A stretch of 64,000 bases of DNA from Enterobacteriaceae bacterium (GCA_031261005.1 JAISKF010000044.1:33054-97053); one strand, 5' to 3'. Shown: positions 40,320-51,003, counted from the first letter of the stretch. Notes: a model not told the origin generated them from the sequence alone. A program made the numbers and translations.

Positions 40320-41417
40320 ATGTCAAAGAAATTGAATTTACTTGTAGTCAGTATGCTGACTTTGCCTATCAATTCTGCGTTCGCCGTTCCGGTTTCTGCT
40401 CCGGCAAATTATCCAGCGGACTATCAGAAAATTATCGATGCAGCGAATAAAGAAGGGAAAGTGGTTATCTACTCCACGACTGATACCGCCGCAGCCGCGC
40501 CGATCATCAAAGAATTTGAGATGCTCTACCCTGATATTACAGTTGAATACAATGATATGAACAGCACCGAAATTTATAACCGCTATATCAGTGAACAAGC
40601 ATCGTTTAGCGGTAGCGGTGATATTATTTGGAACTCGTCGATGGACACCGGACTCAAGCTGGCGATCGACTATGCTCAGCCTTATCACTCACCAGAGGCA
40701 AACAATCTTCCCAATTGGGCTGTCTGGAAAGATACCGTCTACGGTACAACCTACGAGCCACTGGTATTTATCTACAATAAACGGCTGATTAAACCAGAAG
40801 AGACACCAACTTCCCACGCGGCTCTGGCAACGCTGATCAAGAGTCAGACGAATCGCTTTAAAAATAAAGTCACCACTTATGATATTGAGAAATCTGCTTT
40901 GGGTTTTATGCTCGCCGTTGAAGATATGAAAAATGATGCTAACTACATCGAACATTTGAAAGATATTGCTAGTGCCGGAATGGTGGTGCAGTCATCAACC
41001 GGAACCATGTTAGAGCGCGTTTCTTCCGGTGAAAACCTGATTGGTTACAACATTCTTGACCCGTATGCCAAAACCCGTGCGGAGAAAGACCTTTCACTTG
41101 GTATCGCTTACCCGACCGACTATACCCTCGTGCTGTCACGCGTCATTTTTATCAGTAAACAGGCAAAAAACGTTAATGCAGCTAAGTTATGGCTGGATTT
41201 CCTCTTATCCCAGAAAGGACAAGACATTTTAGCCAATCAAGCCAATATTACCTCCATTCGTGATGATATTAACGGAGATAACGACATCGCTGGCACGACA
41301 AAAATGCTGGGCAATGCCCTCAAACCGATTCCAGTCGATGAGACGTTACTGGAATACCTACAACAAAATAAGCGATTAGATTTTCTGAAACAATGGCGTT
41401 CACTCACCGGAAAATAA
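40320..41417 (+). CDS. ABC importer periplasmic binding protein, Fbp/Afu type
   Basis: The 365-residue protein has a signal peptide (KLNLLVVSMLTLPINSAFA) and the cluster 1-like solute-binding fold of FbpA/AfuA proteins: EGKVVIYSTTDTAAAAPIIKEFEMLYPDITVEY near the start, SGDIIWNSSMD, and AKLWLDFLLSQKGQDIL near the end. Family members bind ferric iron or, in the AfuA branch, sugar phosphates. I cannot see the paired C-terminal tyrosines of iron binders with confidence, so the substrate is left open. The permease and ATPase genes follow. Confidence 0.85.
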   Translation: MSKKLNLLVVSMLTLPINSAFAVPVSAPANYPADYQKIIDAANKEGKVVIYSTTDTAAAAPIIKEFEMLYPDITVEYNDMNSTEIYNRYISEQASFSGSGDIIWNSSMDTGLKLAIDYAQPYHSPEANNLPNWAVWKDTVYGTTYEPLVFIYNKRLIKPEETPTSHAALATLIKSQTNRFKNKVTTYDIEKSALGFMLAVEDMKNDANYIEHLKDIASAGMVVQSSTGTMLERVSSGENLIGYNILDPYAKTRAEKDLSLGIAYPTDYTLVLSRVIFISKQAKNVNAAKLWLDFLLSQKGQDILANQANITSIRDDINGDNDIAGTTKMLGNALKPIPVDETLLEYLQQNKRLDFLKQWRSLTGK

Positions 41418-41440
41418 TCGGCTAATTACCTGCAAACATG

Positions 41441-41475
41441 ATTGGCAATAAAGGATTTTTGCCTTTATTACCAAT
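41441..41475 (+). other. Intercistronic hairpin in the ABC operon
   Basis: ATTGGCAATAAAGG (41441-41454) pairs with CCTTTATTACCAAT (41462-41475) with one mismatch around a T-rich loop. Placed between binding protein and permease genes, it may keep the binding protein mRNA more abundant. Confidence 0.6.
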
Positions 41476-41506
41476 ATTTTCATGCTGATAACATCAGGGT
41501 TTGACT

Positions 41507-43276
41507 ATGTACTCATTGTGCAAAATCTGGCAGAGCTTGCCGCGCGGTGTCGTTGTGCTGCTAACTACGCTATTTATCTATGGTCCGTTGGTACTGATTG
41601 TTACTCAAAGTTTTCTATCTGCACCTTTTTTCATTGCTGATAAAACGTTCTCGCTCGATGCTTATCGTTTTATTTTTGATGATCCTGATTTTTATAAGGC
41701 GCTAAAAAACGGTTTTATTCTGGCAATTGGTCTGGTGATTATTGTTATCCCGCTTGGCGGAATATTGGCATTTTTAATCGTCAGAACCGATCTGCCTGGT
41801 CGCCGCTGGATAGAGCCAATGATATTAGTGCCGGTATTTGTTTCGCCAATGGTGTTAGGTTTTGGCTATGTTGTTGCCGCTGGTCCGGTAGGATTTTTCT
41901 CCTTATGGATTCAGGGCATCATCGGTTTTGTGCCGTGGAATATCTATTCGATGACCAGCATTATCATCATCGCTGGGTTAATGCACGTTCCGCACGCTTA
42001 TCTGTATATCGCCTCTGCTTTACGCAATATGGGTTCTGATGTGGAAGAAGCGGCGCGTATTTCTGGCGCATCACCGCTGCGCGTGATGATCTCGGTAAGT
42101 CTGCCGATGGTAAGACCTGCCATTCTATACGCGGTGGTTCTGCTCTTTTTTCTCGGACTGGAAGTGTTCGGGTTAATGTTGGTTTTGGGCGATCCAGAGG
42201 GAAATTTGGTGCTGGCGACCTATCTCTACAAACTCACCAATAAACTAGGCATTCCCTCTTATCATTTGATGGCAGTGGTTGCCGTTGTGCTGATTAGCAT
42301 TACGATACCGCTGATTATGTTACAGCGTCGTTTAATGACCACCGCAAACCGCTTTGTCACAGTGAAAGGCAAGGCGTCACAGTCTCATGCTTTACCGTTA
42401 AGCAAATGGCGTTGGCTCTCTGCGGCGATCGTGATTTTATGGTTGATTATCACGATTTTTGTGCCTTTGACAGGCATTTTACTGCGCGCATTTGTTTCCA
42501 ACTGGGGCGTAGGCGTACCGCTGTTTGAGCAACTATCATTCGAGACGTTCCGCACTGTATTTTCCCAACCTAATTTGATCCGCGCCATTATTAACTCCGT
42601 TGCAATCGGCGTTATCGGCGGCGCGCTGGCGGTGATCTGCTACACATTTATTGGTCTTGCCATGCACCGCAAACCCGATCGCGTGACTCGTTTCCTCGAT
42701 TATAGCGTGCTTATTCCCCGTGCCGTTCCCGGCGTTCTGGCAGGTTTGGCATTTTTATGGGTCTTTCTGTTTACCCCCATGTGGATGGATCAATCGTTAG
42801 CCGATGGTTACATGTCGATTTTACCCGCAGCACAATGGTTACGCGAAAATGTGATTGTCTGGATGCGCGCTGCGCGAAATACCATTTTCAGCGTGTGGCT
42901 TGCCTATACCGTGGTCTGGTTGGCTTACGGGCTGCGTCTGATTTCATCAGCACTGCTGCAAGTTGGTGCAGAGCTGGAGGAAGCCGCGCGCAGTACAGGA
43001 GCGCGGCGCAGTCAAGTGACTCGCCATATCACTGTGCCGCTGGCGCGCTATGGGCTGATCGGTTCATGGCTGCTGATGTTTCTGATTTTTGAGCGGGAAT
43101 ACTCGACCGGCGTCTATCTCCTTTCCCCTGGTACAGAAACTATTGGTTCGATGCTAGTTTCCCTTTGGGCTACAGGCGCGGTGGATATTATTGCCGCCCT
43201 GTCCTTTATTAATATTGTTCTGGTGATGTTCGGGCTGGGCATCGCCCTGCGCTTTGGAGTAAAACTCAATGAGTGA
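41507..43276 (+). CDS. ABC importer permease, two-domain Fbp/Afu type
   Basis: I start at the ATG at 41507 (AGGG seven bases upstream; an in-frame TTG at 41501 is weaker). The 589-residue protein holds two permease domains in tandem. Each has an EAA-loop motif: EEAARISGASPLRVMISVSLPMVRPAI near 185 and EEAARSTGARRSQVTRHITVPLARYGL near 490. It therefore provides both membrane halves. It overlaps the ATPase gene by 8 bp. Confidence 0.9.
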   Translation: MYSLCKIWQSLPRGVVVLLTTLFIYGPLVLIVTQSFLSAPFFIADKTFSLDAYRFIFDDPDFYKALKNGFILAIGLVIIVIPLGGILAFLIVRTDLPGRRWIEPMILVPVFVSPMVLGFGYVVAAGPVGFFSLWIQGIIGFVPWNIYSMTSIIIIAGLMHVPHAYLYIASALRNMGSDVEEAARISGASPLRVMISVSLPMVRPAILYAVVLLFFLGLEVFGLMLVLGDPEGNLVLATYLYKLTNKLGIPSYHLMAVVAVVLISITIPLIMLQRRLMTTANRFVTVKGKASQSHALPLSKWRWLSAAIVILWLIITIFVPLTGILLRAFVSNWGVGVPLFEQLSFETFRTVFSQPNLIRAIINSVAIGVIGGALAVICYTFIGLAMHRKPDRVTRFLDYSVLIPRAVPGVLAGLAFLWVFLFTPMWMDQSLADGYMSILPAAQWLRENVIVWMRAARNTIFSVWLAYTVVWLAYGLRLISSALLQVGAELEEAARSTGARRSQVTRHITVPLARYGLIGSWLLMFLIFEREYSTGVYLLSPGTETIGSMLVSLWATGAVDIIAALSFINIVLVMFGLGIALRFGVKLNE

Positions 43277-44342
43277 GCTAACTGTAGAAAACCTGCACCT
43301 AAACTATGGCAACAATCCCGTATTAAAAGGGGTTTCCATGCAGTTACATCAAGGCGAAGTCGTTACATTGCTTGGTCCTTCCGGTAGCGGAAAAACCACG
43401 TTATTACGCGCGGTTGCGGGGCTGGAATATCCCTGTGACGGGCGTATTACTATCGGTGATTGCGTGGTATATGACGGAAAAGCAAAGATAGAAATTCCAG
43501 TGGAAGATCGTAATTTAGGCTTGGTGTTTCAGTCATACGCACTCTGGCCGCACATGAGTATCTTTGACAATATCGCTTACCCGCTGAAACTGCGCAAAGT
43601 CGCATCAGCAGAAATAAAAACGCGCGTACAAGCGGTGTTGGATCAACTGGGTTTAGGCGCGCTAGGGGAGCGTTATCCACACCAGTTATCGGGCGGGCAG
43701 CAACAGCGCGTCGCTATCGGACGCGGACTGGTTTATAACCCGCCAGTGCTGCTGCTTGATGAACCGCTCTCTAATCTCGACGCCAAATTGCGCGAAGAAG
43801 CCAGACTCTTTTTACGGCGGCTGATTGTCGAACTGGGTTTATCTGCTTTGATGGTCACGCATGATCAGAGTGAAGCGATGGCGATCTCTGATCGCATTTT
43901 GCTGCTAAATAACGGCAAAATCGAACAACAAGGTACGCCGCAAGAGATGTACGCCGCACCAACAACGCTATTTAGCGCAGAGTTTATGGGCAGCAACAAT
44001 CGGTTGTACGGGCGAATTGCTGAACGGCAAGGCGATTACGCTTGTATTCAAGGCAATAGCTGGCAACTTTGGGGAAAACTAATTGATGATCTACAAGTCG
44101 GGCAAAACGTTACTGCGGTGATCCGCGTAGAACAAGTCAAATTGAATGACGACAATGAGCAAAACTGCCTTGAACTGCCGCTACTCACCAGTATGTATTT
44201 AGGTAGTCACTGGGAATATCTGTTTCGCAAAACCAGTCATGATTCGCCGGTAATCCGCGCTTTCGGCAGCGATCAACCAGAAAACGGGAGCTGCCGATTA
44301 TCGATGCCAAAAGATCAAGTGTGGATATTTTCAACCAATTAA
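43269..44342 (+). CDS. ABC importer ATPase, Fbp/Afu type
   Basis: A 357-residue ATPase with Walker A GPSGSGKTTLL, Q-loop VFQSYALWPHMS, signature LSGGQQQRVAIGRGL, Walker B LLLDEPLSNLD, the switch His in VTHDQSEAMAI, and a C-terminal TOBE-like domain. It powers the importer encoded just upstream and ends the operon. A strong hairpin separates it from convergent fdhE. Confidence 0.92.
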   Translation: MSELTVENLHLNYGNNPVLKGVSMQLHQGEVVTLLGPSGSGKTTLLRAVAGLEYPCDGRITIGDCVVYDGKAKIEIPVEDRNLGLVFQSYALWPHMSIFDNIAYPLKLRKVASAEIKTRVQAVLDQLGLGALGERYPHQLSGGQQQRVAIGRGLVYNPPVLLLDEPLSNLDAKLREEARLFLRRLIVELGLSALMVTHDQSEAMAISDRILLLNNGKIEQQGTPQEMYAAPTTLFSAEFMGSNNRLYGRIAERQGDYACIQGNSWQLWGKLIDDLQVGQNVTAVIRVEQVKLNDDNEQNCLELPLLTSMYLGSHWEYLFRKTSHDSPVIRAFGSDQPENGSCRLSMPKDQVWIFSTN

Positions 44343-44351
44343 TATCAGGCA

Positions 44352-44384
44352 TGTAGTCAGGGTGCGCTATGCGCCCTGACTACA
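44352..44384. terminator. Bidirectional hairpin between ABC operon and fdhE
   Basis: A perfect 11-bp outer stem TGTAGTCAGGG/CCCTGACTACA (44352-44362 with 44374-44384) with further pairing inside. No long T-run. Confidence 0.65.
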
Positions 44385-44395
44385 AATCAAAATGC

Positions 44396-45313
44396 TCACT
44401 CCCCCGCTGAAAACAAGAACGGGTTTAATCCACTGCGAGAGAAACCCTCTTCTTCCACTTTGGCATCTAAGATCAATGATGCTAAGTCATCGGCAACCGG
44501 TTCGACATACTGATCTTTATCTTGATACAAGATTTTCAGGTAGCTGCCGCAATCACCGCAGCTTTCGGCTTTAACAGCGGCTTGTTCGCTGTCCAGCGAC
44601 CAGTAATTCAGTTTGCCGGTTTGTTCGCAATTGCTGCATTTTACGCGCACCACATGCCATTCGCTTTCGCACAGGCTGCAATGTAAATAGCGTAAACCGG
44701 CATCAGTACCGATATGTACCATGCTGGCAACAGGTGCGCTGTCGCAAACAGGGCAGCGATGGCGTTGTTCGCCGTATTCGGCGCGGGCTTTGCCCGGTAT
44801 TTGAGTTGCCATCTGCGCCCAATAGACTGATAACGCCGCCCATAAAAATAGCGCTTTATCGCTGCCAACTTTGCCGATTTCACCCGCTAATAACGCGGTT
44901 GCCAGACTTTCTCGCTCGGTGGAACTCATCTTTTTCAGGGATTCCAGCACTGGCAATACATGTTCCGGCGCATCAGGTTCCAGCTCGGCAATAATTGCAG
45001 CAAGCAGCACTTGCCAGTGCGCGCTACGCGGGAAATATTTCACTGAGAGCGGCGCATAACCGGCAGCAGCAGCCGTTTTCAGTGTTTCGGTTAAATCAAT
45101 TTTCAGCGGGTGATCATATTGTGCTTTGCTCTGAGCATCGACTACGGTAGCGGCAAAATTCAGATAATCCCCTAGTGGATTATTTTCCGCTAACTGGCGC
45201 AAGCGCTCTGCGCGGCGTGGATAGAGACTCTTTAAGTTGGCAAATAACAACGGCGGGATCACCCCCGCCGTTTTTACCACTTCGTCTTGTGAAACGATGC
45301 GGATACTACTCAT
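44396..45313 (-). CDS. fdhE: Formate dehydrogenase accessory protein FdhE
   Basis: From the ATG at 45313 the product is 305 residues (309 in E. coli). Four CxxC pairs typical of FdhE are present: CPVC, CSLC, CSNC and CGDC. FdhE is needed for activity of the respiratory formate dehydrogenases in the cytoplasm. The start lies inside the end of the fdnI relic (ATGAGTAG), so fdhE is still coupled to the remains of the operon. Confidence 0.95.
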   Translation of the reverse strand: MSSIRIVSQDEVVKTAGVIPPLLFANLKSLYPRRAERLRQLAENNPLGDYLNFAATVVDAQSKAQYDHPLKIDLTETLKTAAAAGYAPLSVKYFPRSAHWQVLLAAIIAELEPDAPEHVLPVLESLKKMSSTERESLATALLAGEIGKVGSDKALFLWAALSVYWAQMATQIPGKARAEYGEQRHRCPVCDSAPVASMVHIGTDAGLRYLHCSLCESEWHVVRVKCSNCEQTGKLNYWSLDSEQAAVKAESCGDCGSYLKILYQDKDQYVEPVADDLASLILDAKVEEEGFSRSGLNPFLFSAGE

Positions 45314-45595
45314 TCGATTTTTCTTCCTCTGCAACAATTTTCCGATACCAGCACGGGAGGGGCATTTTCGCCCATTTAGGGCTTGCTTTGCCCTCAACCA
45401 TGCCAGTTATCGAACCTTTCACCCAAAATGCCATATACAGGTGAATTAATATAGCGTGAATAATTAAACCTAAACCAATCACCCAAATCGGGAAGAATAC
45501 GGCGAAATAAAGTCACCATGATCACGCGCCTTTAACAGCAGCGTTAAAATGTTAGCGGCAGAACGTTTCAACATGTCTTGAGATTGCATTGACAT
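45306..45595 (-). pseudogene. Deletion relic fusing the start of fdnH/fdoH to the end of fdnI/fdoI
   Basis: Read on the minus strand from 45595, the frame gives MSMQSQDMLKRSAANILTLL and KARDHGDF, the N-terminus of the formate dehydrogenase beta subunit (compare METQDIIKRSATNSITPP), and stops at 45479. Another frame starting just before then gives [28 protein letters not shown] and MVEGK ... WAKM ... [14 protein letters not shown] with a TAG at 45306, the C-terminus of the cytochrome b gamma subunit. About 270 codons of fdnH, including all its iron-sulfur cysteines, and about 150 of fdnI are gone. Confidence 0.88.
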
Positions 45596-45607
45596 AATGT
45601 TTCTCCG

Positions 45608-48600
45608 CTACACTTTTTCCACGTTGACCAAAAACGCTTTAAATTCTGGCGTTTGTGTATTGGCATCACCAATAAACGGCGTCAGTGTATTCGCCAGATA
45701 ACCCTTGCGCGCTACACCGATAAAACCCCAGTGAATTGGAATTCCGATGGTTTCCACGTCCTGACCGTTGACTTTCAGGGTACGAATACGTTTCGTCACG
45801 ACGGCTTTAGCTTCGATATAACCGCGTTTAGAAGTCACTTTCACCGTATCACCATTCTGAATACCTTTTGCCTGCGCCAGACTTTCGCCAATCTCGACAA
45901 ATTGCTCCGGTTGAACAATCGCATTCAACAGCGAATTCTTCGTCCAGAAATGGAAATGTTCCGTTAAGCGGTAAGTCGTACCGACATACGGGAACGCTTT
46001 CGCTTCACCCATATTTGCCAGATCAGACTTGAACACACGCGCCGCTGGATTGGAGATCACCGCTTTATGCAATGGATTCGTGCCGATCGGTGTCTCAAAT
46101 GGTTCATAATGTTCAGGGAACGGACCATCTGCCATTTTATCGAGCGCAAACAGGCGACCAAGACCTTCGTTCTGCATGATAAAAGGTCCAACGCCGCTGT
46201 CTGGCGGTGCTGCGCTGTAATCGGCGACATCAATACCTGTCCACTTCGTGCCGTCCCACTCGATCAGCTTACGATTCTGATCCCACGCTTTACCGCGCGG
46301 ATCAGCCGAAGCACGGTTGTACAGAATACGGCGGTTTAAAGGCCACGCCCAAGACCATGCCAGCGTATTCCCTAAGCCAGATGGATCGGCATTATCACGG
46401 CGCGCCATCTGGTTGCCTGCCTCTGTCCAGCTACCGGCAAAGATCCAGCAAGCGCTGGCAGTAGTTCCGTCATCACGCAACTGAGCGAAACTGTTCAGCA
46501 GTTGACCTTTTTTCAGGATTACGTTGCCTGCGGCATCAGTAATATCCACCAGCGCGCAGCCGTTGGACTCTTTCGCCATCTCTTCTGACGCAGGGTGCAT
46601 CGGTTCCAGATAGTTCCACGTCATATTCAGCAGTGGATCGGGAGCTACCGCTTTATCGCCATCTTGCTCGTACATGGCGCGGATTTTCATCAGCAAACCG
46701 GCAAGGATCTGCCCGTCCGTTCTGGCTTCGCCCGGTGGTTCTGCACCTTTCCAGTGCCACTGCAACCAACGTCCAGAATTGACAATAGAACCATCTTCTT
46801 CGGCAAAGCAAGTACAAGGAAGACGGAAGACTTCGGTCTGGATCGCTGACGGATCAACATCATTCTGATCGCCATGATTTTGCCAGAACTCTGCCGTTTC
46901 GGTGTTTAGCGGATCGATGGAAACCAGATATTTCAGTTTGGATAATGAACGCACTACCTTGTTTTTATCAGGGAATGAAGCCACCGGATTAAAGCCCTGA
47001 CAGATATAACCATTCACGCTGCCCTGATCCATCATCTCGAAGTATTTCAGTACGTCATACATCTGATCCCATTTCGGCAGCCAGTCAAAGCCCCAGTCAT
47101 TCTCTTTCTGCGCTTTATCACCGTAAAAACTTTTCATCATGCTGACAAAGAATTTTGGATAATTACCCCAATAGTTCACCTGCCCTGCCAATGCTTGCGC
47201 TGGCGTATTAGCAGCAAGATAACTTTGCAGCGTGTTCTGCTTTTCTGACGGCAAGGTCATATAACCTGGTAACGACTGCGACAATAAGCCGAGATCAGTT
47301 AAGCCCTGAATATTAGAGTGACCGCGCAGCGCATTGACACCGCCGCCAGCCATACCCATATTGCCGAGCAATAACTGGATCATTGCCATTGTGCGGATAT
47401 TCTGAGCACCGACAGTATGTTGCGTCCAGCCAAGCGCATACAGGAACGAAGCGGTTTTATTTACCGCACTGGTTTCGGCAATCAGCTCGCAGACGGTGAG
47501 AAAGTCCTCTTTCGGCGTACCGCAGATATTACTCACTACGTCCGGCGTATAACGGCTGACATGTTTTTTCAGTAAGTTCCATACGCAGTTTGGATCGGTC
47601 AGTGTTGGATCGCGTTTGGCGAAGCCGTCATCACCGACTTGATAATTCCAGCTAGTTTTATCGTACTGCCGTTTTTCGGCGTTATAACCACTGAATAAAC
47701 CATCTTCAAAAGTATAATCTTCCCGCACCAGCAAATTAGCGTTGGTGTATTCGTTAACGTATTCTGTATTTATCTTATTGTTTTCTATCAGGTATAAAAT
47801 AACGCCTGACAAGAAAGCGATGTCAGTACCGGAACGAATCGGGGTATAAAAATCAGCCACAGATGCCGTGCGAGTAAATCGCGGATCAATCACGATAATC
47901 TTGGCGTTGTTATGGATTTTCGCTTCCATCGCCCAGCGGAAACCAACCGGATGCGCTTCAGCGGCATTACCACCCATCACCACAACTAAGTTAGCGTTTT
48001 TGATGTCAACCCAGTGATTGGTCATCGCACCGCGACCAAATGTTGGAGCAAGACTTGCTACCGTTGGTCCGTGTCAAACGCGAGCTTGATTATCTACCGC
48101 GAGCATACCGAGCGCGCGGGTGAATTTTTGGGTTAATAAACCATTTTCATTGCTGGAAGCCGATGCTGCGAGTAAACCAGTGGTTAACCAACGGTTTACA
48201 GTGATGCCATCGGCGTTTGTCGCTTGAAAGTTGGCATCGCGATCCGCTTTCATCAGTTTAGCAATGCGCGTAAATGCGTCGTCCCAACTGATTCGTTGCC
48301 ATTGATCTGAACCCGCAGCGCGATACTCTGGATATTTAAGGCGGGATTCGCTATTAACGAAATCGAGCAGCCCTGCACCTTTCGGGCACAATGCACCGCG
48401 ATTGACCGGATGATCCGGATCGCCCTCGATATGAAAAATGCTGGCTCTGGCATTTTTTGCGCCATCGCCCATGCTGTACATCAATAAACCACAGCCGACT
48501 GAACAGTAAGTACAGGTATTACGGGTTTCCTGAGCGCGCAATAATTTATATTGCCGCGTCTCTGCCAGCGCAGCAGTGGGCGTAAATCCCAGTGCAGCGA

Positions 48601-48661
48601 CCGTTGTACCTGCCATACCGCCAGCGCAGATTTTAAAAAACTGCCGTCTGCTGACTTGCAT
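45608..48661 (-). CDS. fdnG: Formate dehydrogenase major subunit, selenocysteine-containing (UGA at codon 196)
   Basis: The gene is one 1017-residue protein interrupted by an in-frame TGA at 48076-48074, which must be read as selenocysteine: the context NQARV-U-HGPTVASLAPTFGRG matches E. coli FdnG/FdoG, where Sec is also residue 196. Features in order: Tat signal (SRRQFFKI), [4Fe-4S] ligands Cys50, Cys53, Cys57 and Cys92, and a bis-MGD molybdenum domain with the C-terminal MopB fold. It oxidises formate in the periplasm. Naming fdnG rather than fdoG is arbitrary. Its normal beta and gamma partners downstream are destroyed. Confidence 0.95.
48033..48076 (-). promoter_or_regulatory. SECIS element of fdnG
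   Basis: The 40 or so bases after the TGA (CACGGACCAACGGTAGCAAG, then TCTTGCTCCAACATTTGG) correspond to the known E. coli fdnG selenocysteine insertion hairpin, with GCAAGTCTTGC as the apical stem-loop that SelB recognises. Confidence 0.75.
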
Positions 48662-49033
48662 GGTTTTCTCCTTGTTTTTATGTGCTGTTACATTGCTCTG
48701 AATTCAGATGTGTATTCGTTATCACCGTATTTCAAACCGCTAAAAACCACTCGTAACTTCTCACCATAAGTCACAAACGGAACTAAAAATCGGCACATAA
48801 TCGAAAATAAAAACCAACAGATTATCGCGATAAACTAGTTAAATATTTCAGCAGTCAAATTGAAAACATGATGATTACACTAATATTAGTATAATCATGG
48901 AATACAGCCGATATTATACCTTGAATGTTACAAACATTAACGAAATGTTGATTATATTTTTCTTATTTTGGCATTTATCGTTAATCACAAAGTGGTATGG
49001 CTTAATTGACACAAATAGCCAAAAGGCGAAGAA
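48662..49033. other. Divergent control region fdnG/fdhD
   Basis: A 372-bp AT-rich gap between divergent fdnG and fdhD. TTGACA at 49006-49011 may be a -35 element for fdhD. I did not find a convincing FNR palindrome, gene or repeat. Confidence 0.45.
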
Positions 49034-49864
49034 ATGAACACAGAACGTTCCCCATTACAGAACCGCCATCAATCCATTACTGGTGTACAACAACTTACCG
49101 TGCGCCGTCACAATGCGTTAGAAACGCCGGAGCTGGATTGGGTTGCCGAAGAAGTTCCCGTTGCATTGAGTTATAACGGCATCTCTCACGTAGTGATGAT
49201 GGCAACGCCGAAAGAGTTAGAGGCGTTCGCTATTGGCTTTTCTCTGGCAGAGGGAATTATTGAGTCACCGCAAGAAATTTACGGTATTGATATTCAGCAA
49301 GGCTGCAACGGTATCGAAGTCGCCGTTGAACTATCCACCCGCCGTTTCGTCGGTTTAAAAGAGCGCCGCCGTGCGATGGAGGGACGCACGGGCTGCGGTG
49401 TTTGCGGTGTGGAACAATTAGGGGAGGTTTTGCGCCCGATCACTCCGCTGCCCTTTACACAACAATTCGATCTGCACTTGCTCGATGGCGCATTAGCGCA
49501 ACTGAATAAAGTACAAATCGTCGGTCAGCTAACCGGCTGTACGCACGCAGCAGGCTGGATCTCTTCACAAGGGAAAATGCTTGGCGGTTGTGAAGATGTT
49601 GGCCGTCATGTCGCGCTGGATAAATTACTCGGTGTCAGAGCCAAACAAGGCTGGCAACAAGGTGCAGTGCTGGTTTCCAGCCGCGCCAGCTATGAAATGG
49701 TACAAAAAGCTGCAATGTGCGGTGTGGAGATCCTGTTTGCGGTTTCCGCGACGACTACGCTGGCGGTGCAAGTAGCGCAACAATGTAATCTCACGCTGAT
49801 TGGTTTTAGTAAGCCAGGCAGAGCGACCGTGTATACACATTCGCAGCGGATTATTGGTGCATAA
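49034..49864 (+). CDS. fdhD: Formate dehydrogenase sulfurtransferase FdhD
   Basis: A 276-residue protein (277 in E. coli) with the sulfur-carrying CxxC in [13 protein letters not shown] (about residue 120) and [17 protein letters not shown]. FdhD carries sulfur from IscS to the bis-MGD cofactor, which formate dehydrogenases need for activity. It is divergent from fdnG, as in E. coli. Its presence argues that at least one formate dehydrogenase is still in use. Confidence 0.96.
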   Translation: MNTERSPLQNRHQSITGVQQLTVRRHNALETPELDWVAEEVPVALSYNGISHVVMMATPKELEAFAIGFSLAEGIIESPQEIYGIDIQQGCNGIEVAVELSTRRFVGLKERRRAMEGRTGCGVCGVEQLGEVLRPITPLPFTQQFDLHLLDGALAQLNKVQIVGQLTGCTHAAGWISSQGKMLGGCEDVGRHVALDKLLGVRAKQGWQQGAVLVSSRASYEMVQKAAMCGVEILFAVSATTTLAVQVAQQCNLTLIGFSKPGRATVYTHSQRIIGA

Positions 49865-50188
49865 CGGTAAACACTAAAAAAATTGAATTGAGCAATAAGC
49901 CGTTATCAAAAAAGCTAAGATAATCGCGCTCGTCTGGCAATTATCTTGGCAAAATAGTCAGTTATTGATGATTGAGTGAATTTTTCTGCTGTTCTATACA
50001 AAAAGATAAAAATTCTTGCTATAACTCAGTGAGTTCAATGGTAATTAACTCCTTTTTTCACTATGGCATTCATTATTAGAGGCTTTCTTCCGGCGATATT
50101 TCGGTGATAAAAGTAGCGATTTATAGTAAAATACGCTTTATATCCTATTTTTTTGCATTTATGTTATTAGATTGATTAAGGAAAGAAT

Positions 50189-50527
50189 ATGCACTCAATT
50201 CCCGCTTGCCCGCTCTGTTCATCAGAAAATACTTATCCTGACGGTTCTATGTTTATCTGCCCTGACTGCGCTCATGAGTGGAATCCTGCCGATGTACAAG
50301 AAGCGGATAGCGATGAAAGAGTGGTGAAAGATAGCAACGGTAATATATTGGCTGACGGCGATTGCGTGACGCTAATCAAGGATCTGAAACTGAAAGGTTC
50401 TTCTACCGTACTGAAAGTTGGCAGCAAATCCAAGCCAATCCGTTTGGTTGACGGCGACCACGAAATCGACTGTAAAATCGATAATACCAGCGTGATGCTA
50501 AAGGCTTGCTTCGTTAAGAAAGTTTGA
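50189..50527 (+). CDS. yjdM: YjdM (PhnA) family zinc-ribbon protein
   Basis: The 112-residue protein has an N-terminal zinc ribbon ([15 protein letters not shown], then [10 protein letters not shown]) and the conserved C-terminal SH3-like domain ([28 protein letters not shown] ... [11 protein letters not shown]). Despite the old name it is not the phosphonoacetate hydrolase. Function is unknown. The gene-free 49865-50188 upstream shows only AT-rich sequence and a weak AAGATAAT/ATTATCTT inverted repeat. A repeat array starts 7 bp after the stop. Confidence 0.93.
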   Translation: MHSIPACPLCSSENTYPDGSMFICPDCAHEWNPADVQEADSDERVVKDSNGNILADGDCVTLIKDLKLKGSSTVLKVGSKSKPIRLVDGDHEIDCKIDNTSVMLKACFVKKV

Positions 50528-50533
50528 TTATTT

Positions 50534-51003
50534 AACCTGAACTTCGGATAAGAAGTTATATTTTTACGAAAAATTTCAAATAATTATGCAATTTTTCGTA
50601 GGGGCGGCAATTTACCGCCTGTTAATTTCACAGTTGTTAATGCGGGCGACAGGTTGTCGCCCCTACGGTTTTCATATCGTGCGGGTTAATTTCACGGGAG
50701 GTTTATATTACGTCCGTGAGTCCACCGCGTTGTGTATGTGATCGGTGGAATGCCGCAATGTTATTTACCATTGGTTTTCGTAGCGGCGGTAATTTACCGC
50801 CCATTAATTTCACGGTTGTTAATGCGGGCGACAGGTTGTCGCCCCTACGGTTTTCATATCATGCGAGTTAATTTCACGGGAGGTTTATATTACGTCCGTG
50901 AGTCCACCGCGTTGTATATGTGATCGGTGGAATGCCGCAATGTTATTTACCATTGGTTTTCGTAGGGGCGGCAACCTGCCGCCCGTGAACCCAGCGCGTT
51001 ATT
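50534..51003. repeat. MITE/REPIN array with two 182-bp direct repeats
   Basis: The left terminus AACCTGAACTTCGGATAAG (50534) is followed by the standard AT-rich arm and a 69-bp REPIN core at 50598-50666. From 50597 a 182-bp unit is repeated exactly in phase (50597-50778 and 50779-50960), and a third copy begins at 50961 but holds only the left REP hairpin. Each unit is core plus 113 bp not found in other copies. The right terminus is missing. Confidence 0.85.

Noticed and set aside
50732..50923. A 63-codon open frame within the repeat array
   Set aside because: It lies wholly inside the 182-bp direct repeats, has no ribosome site, and its sequence is explained by the repeat.
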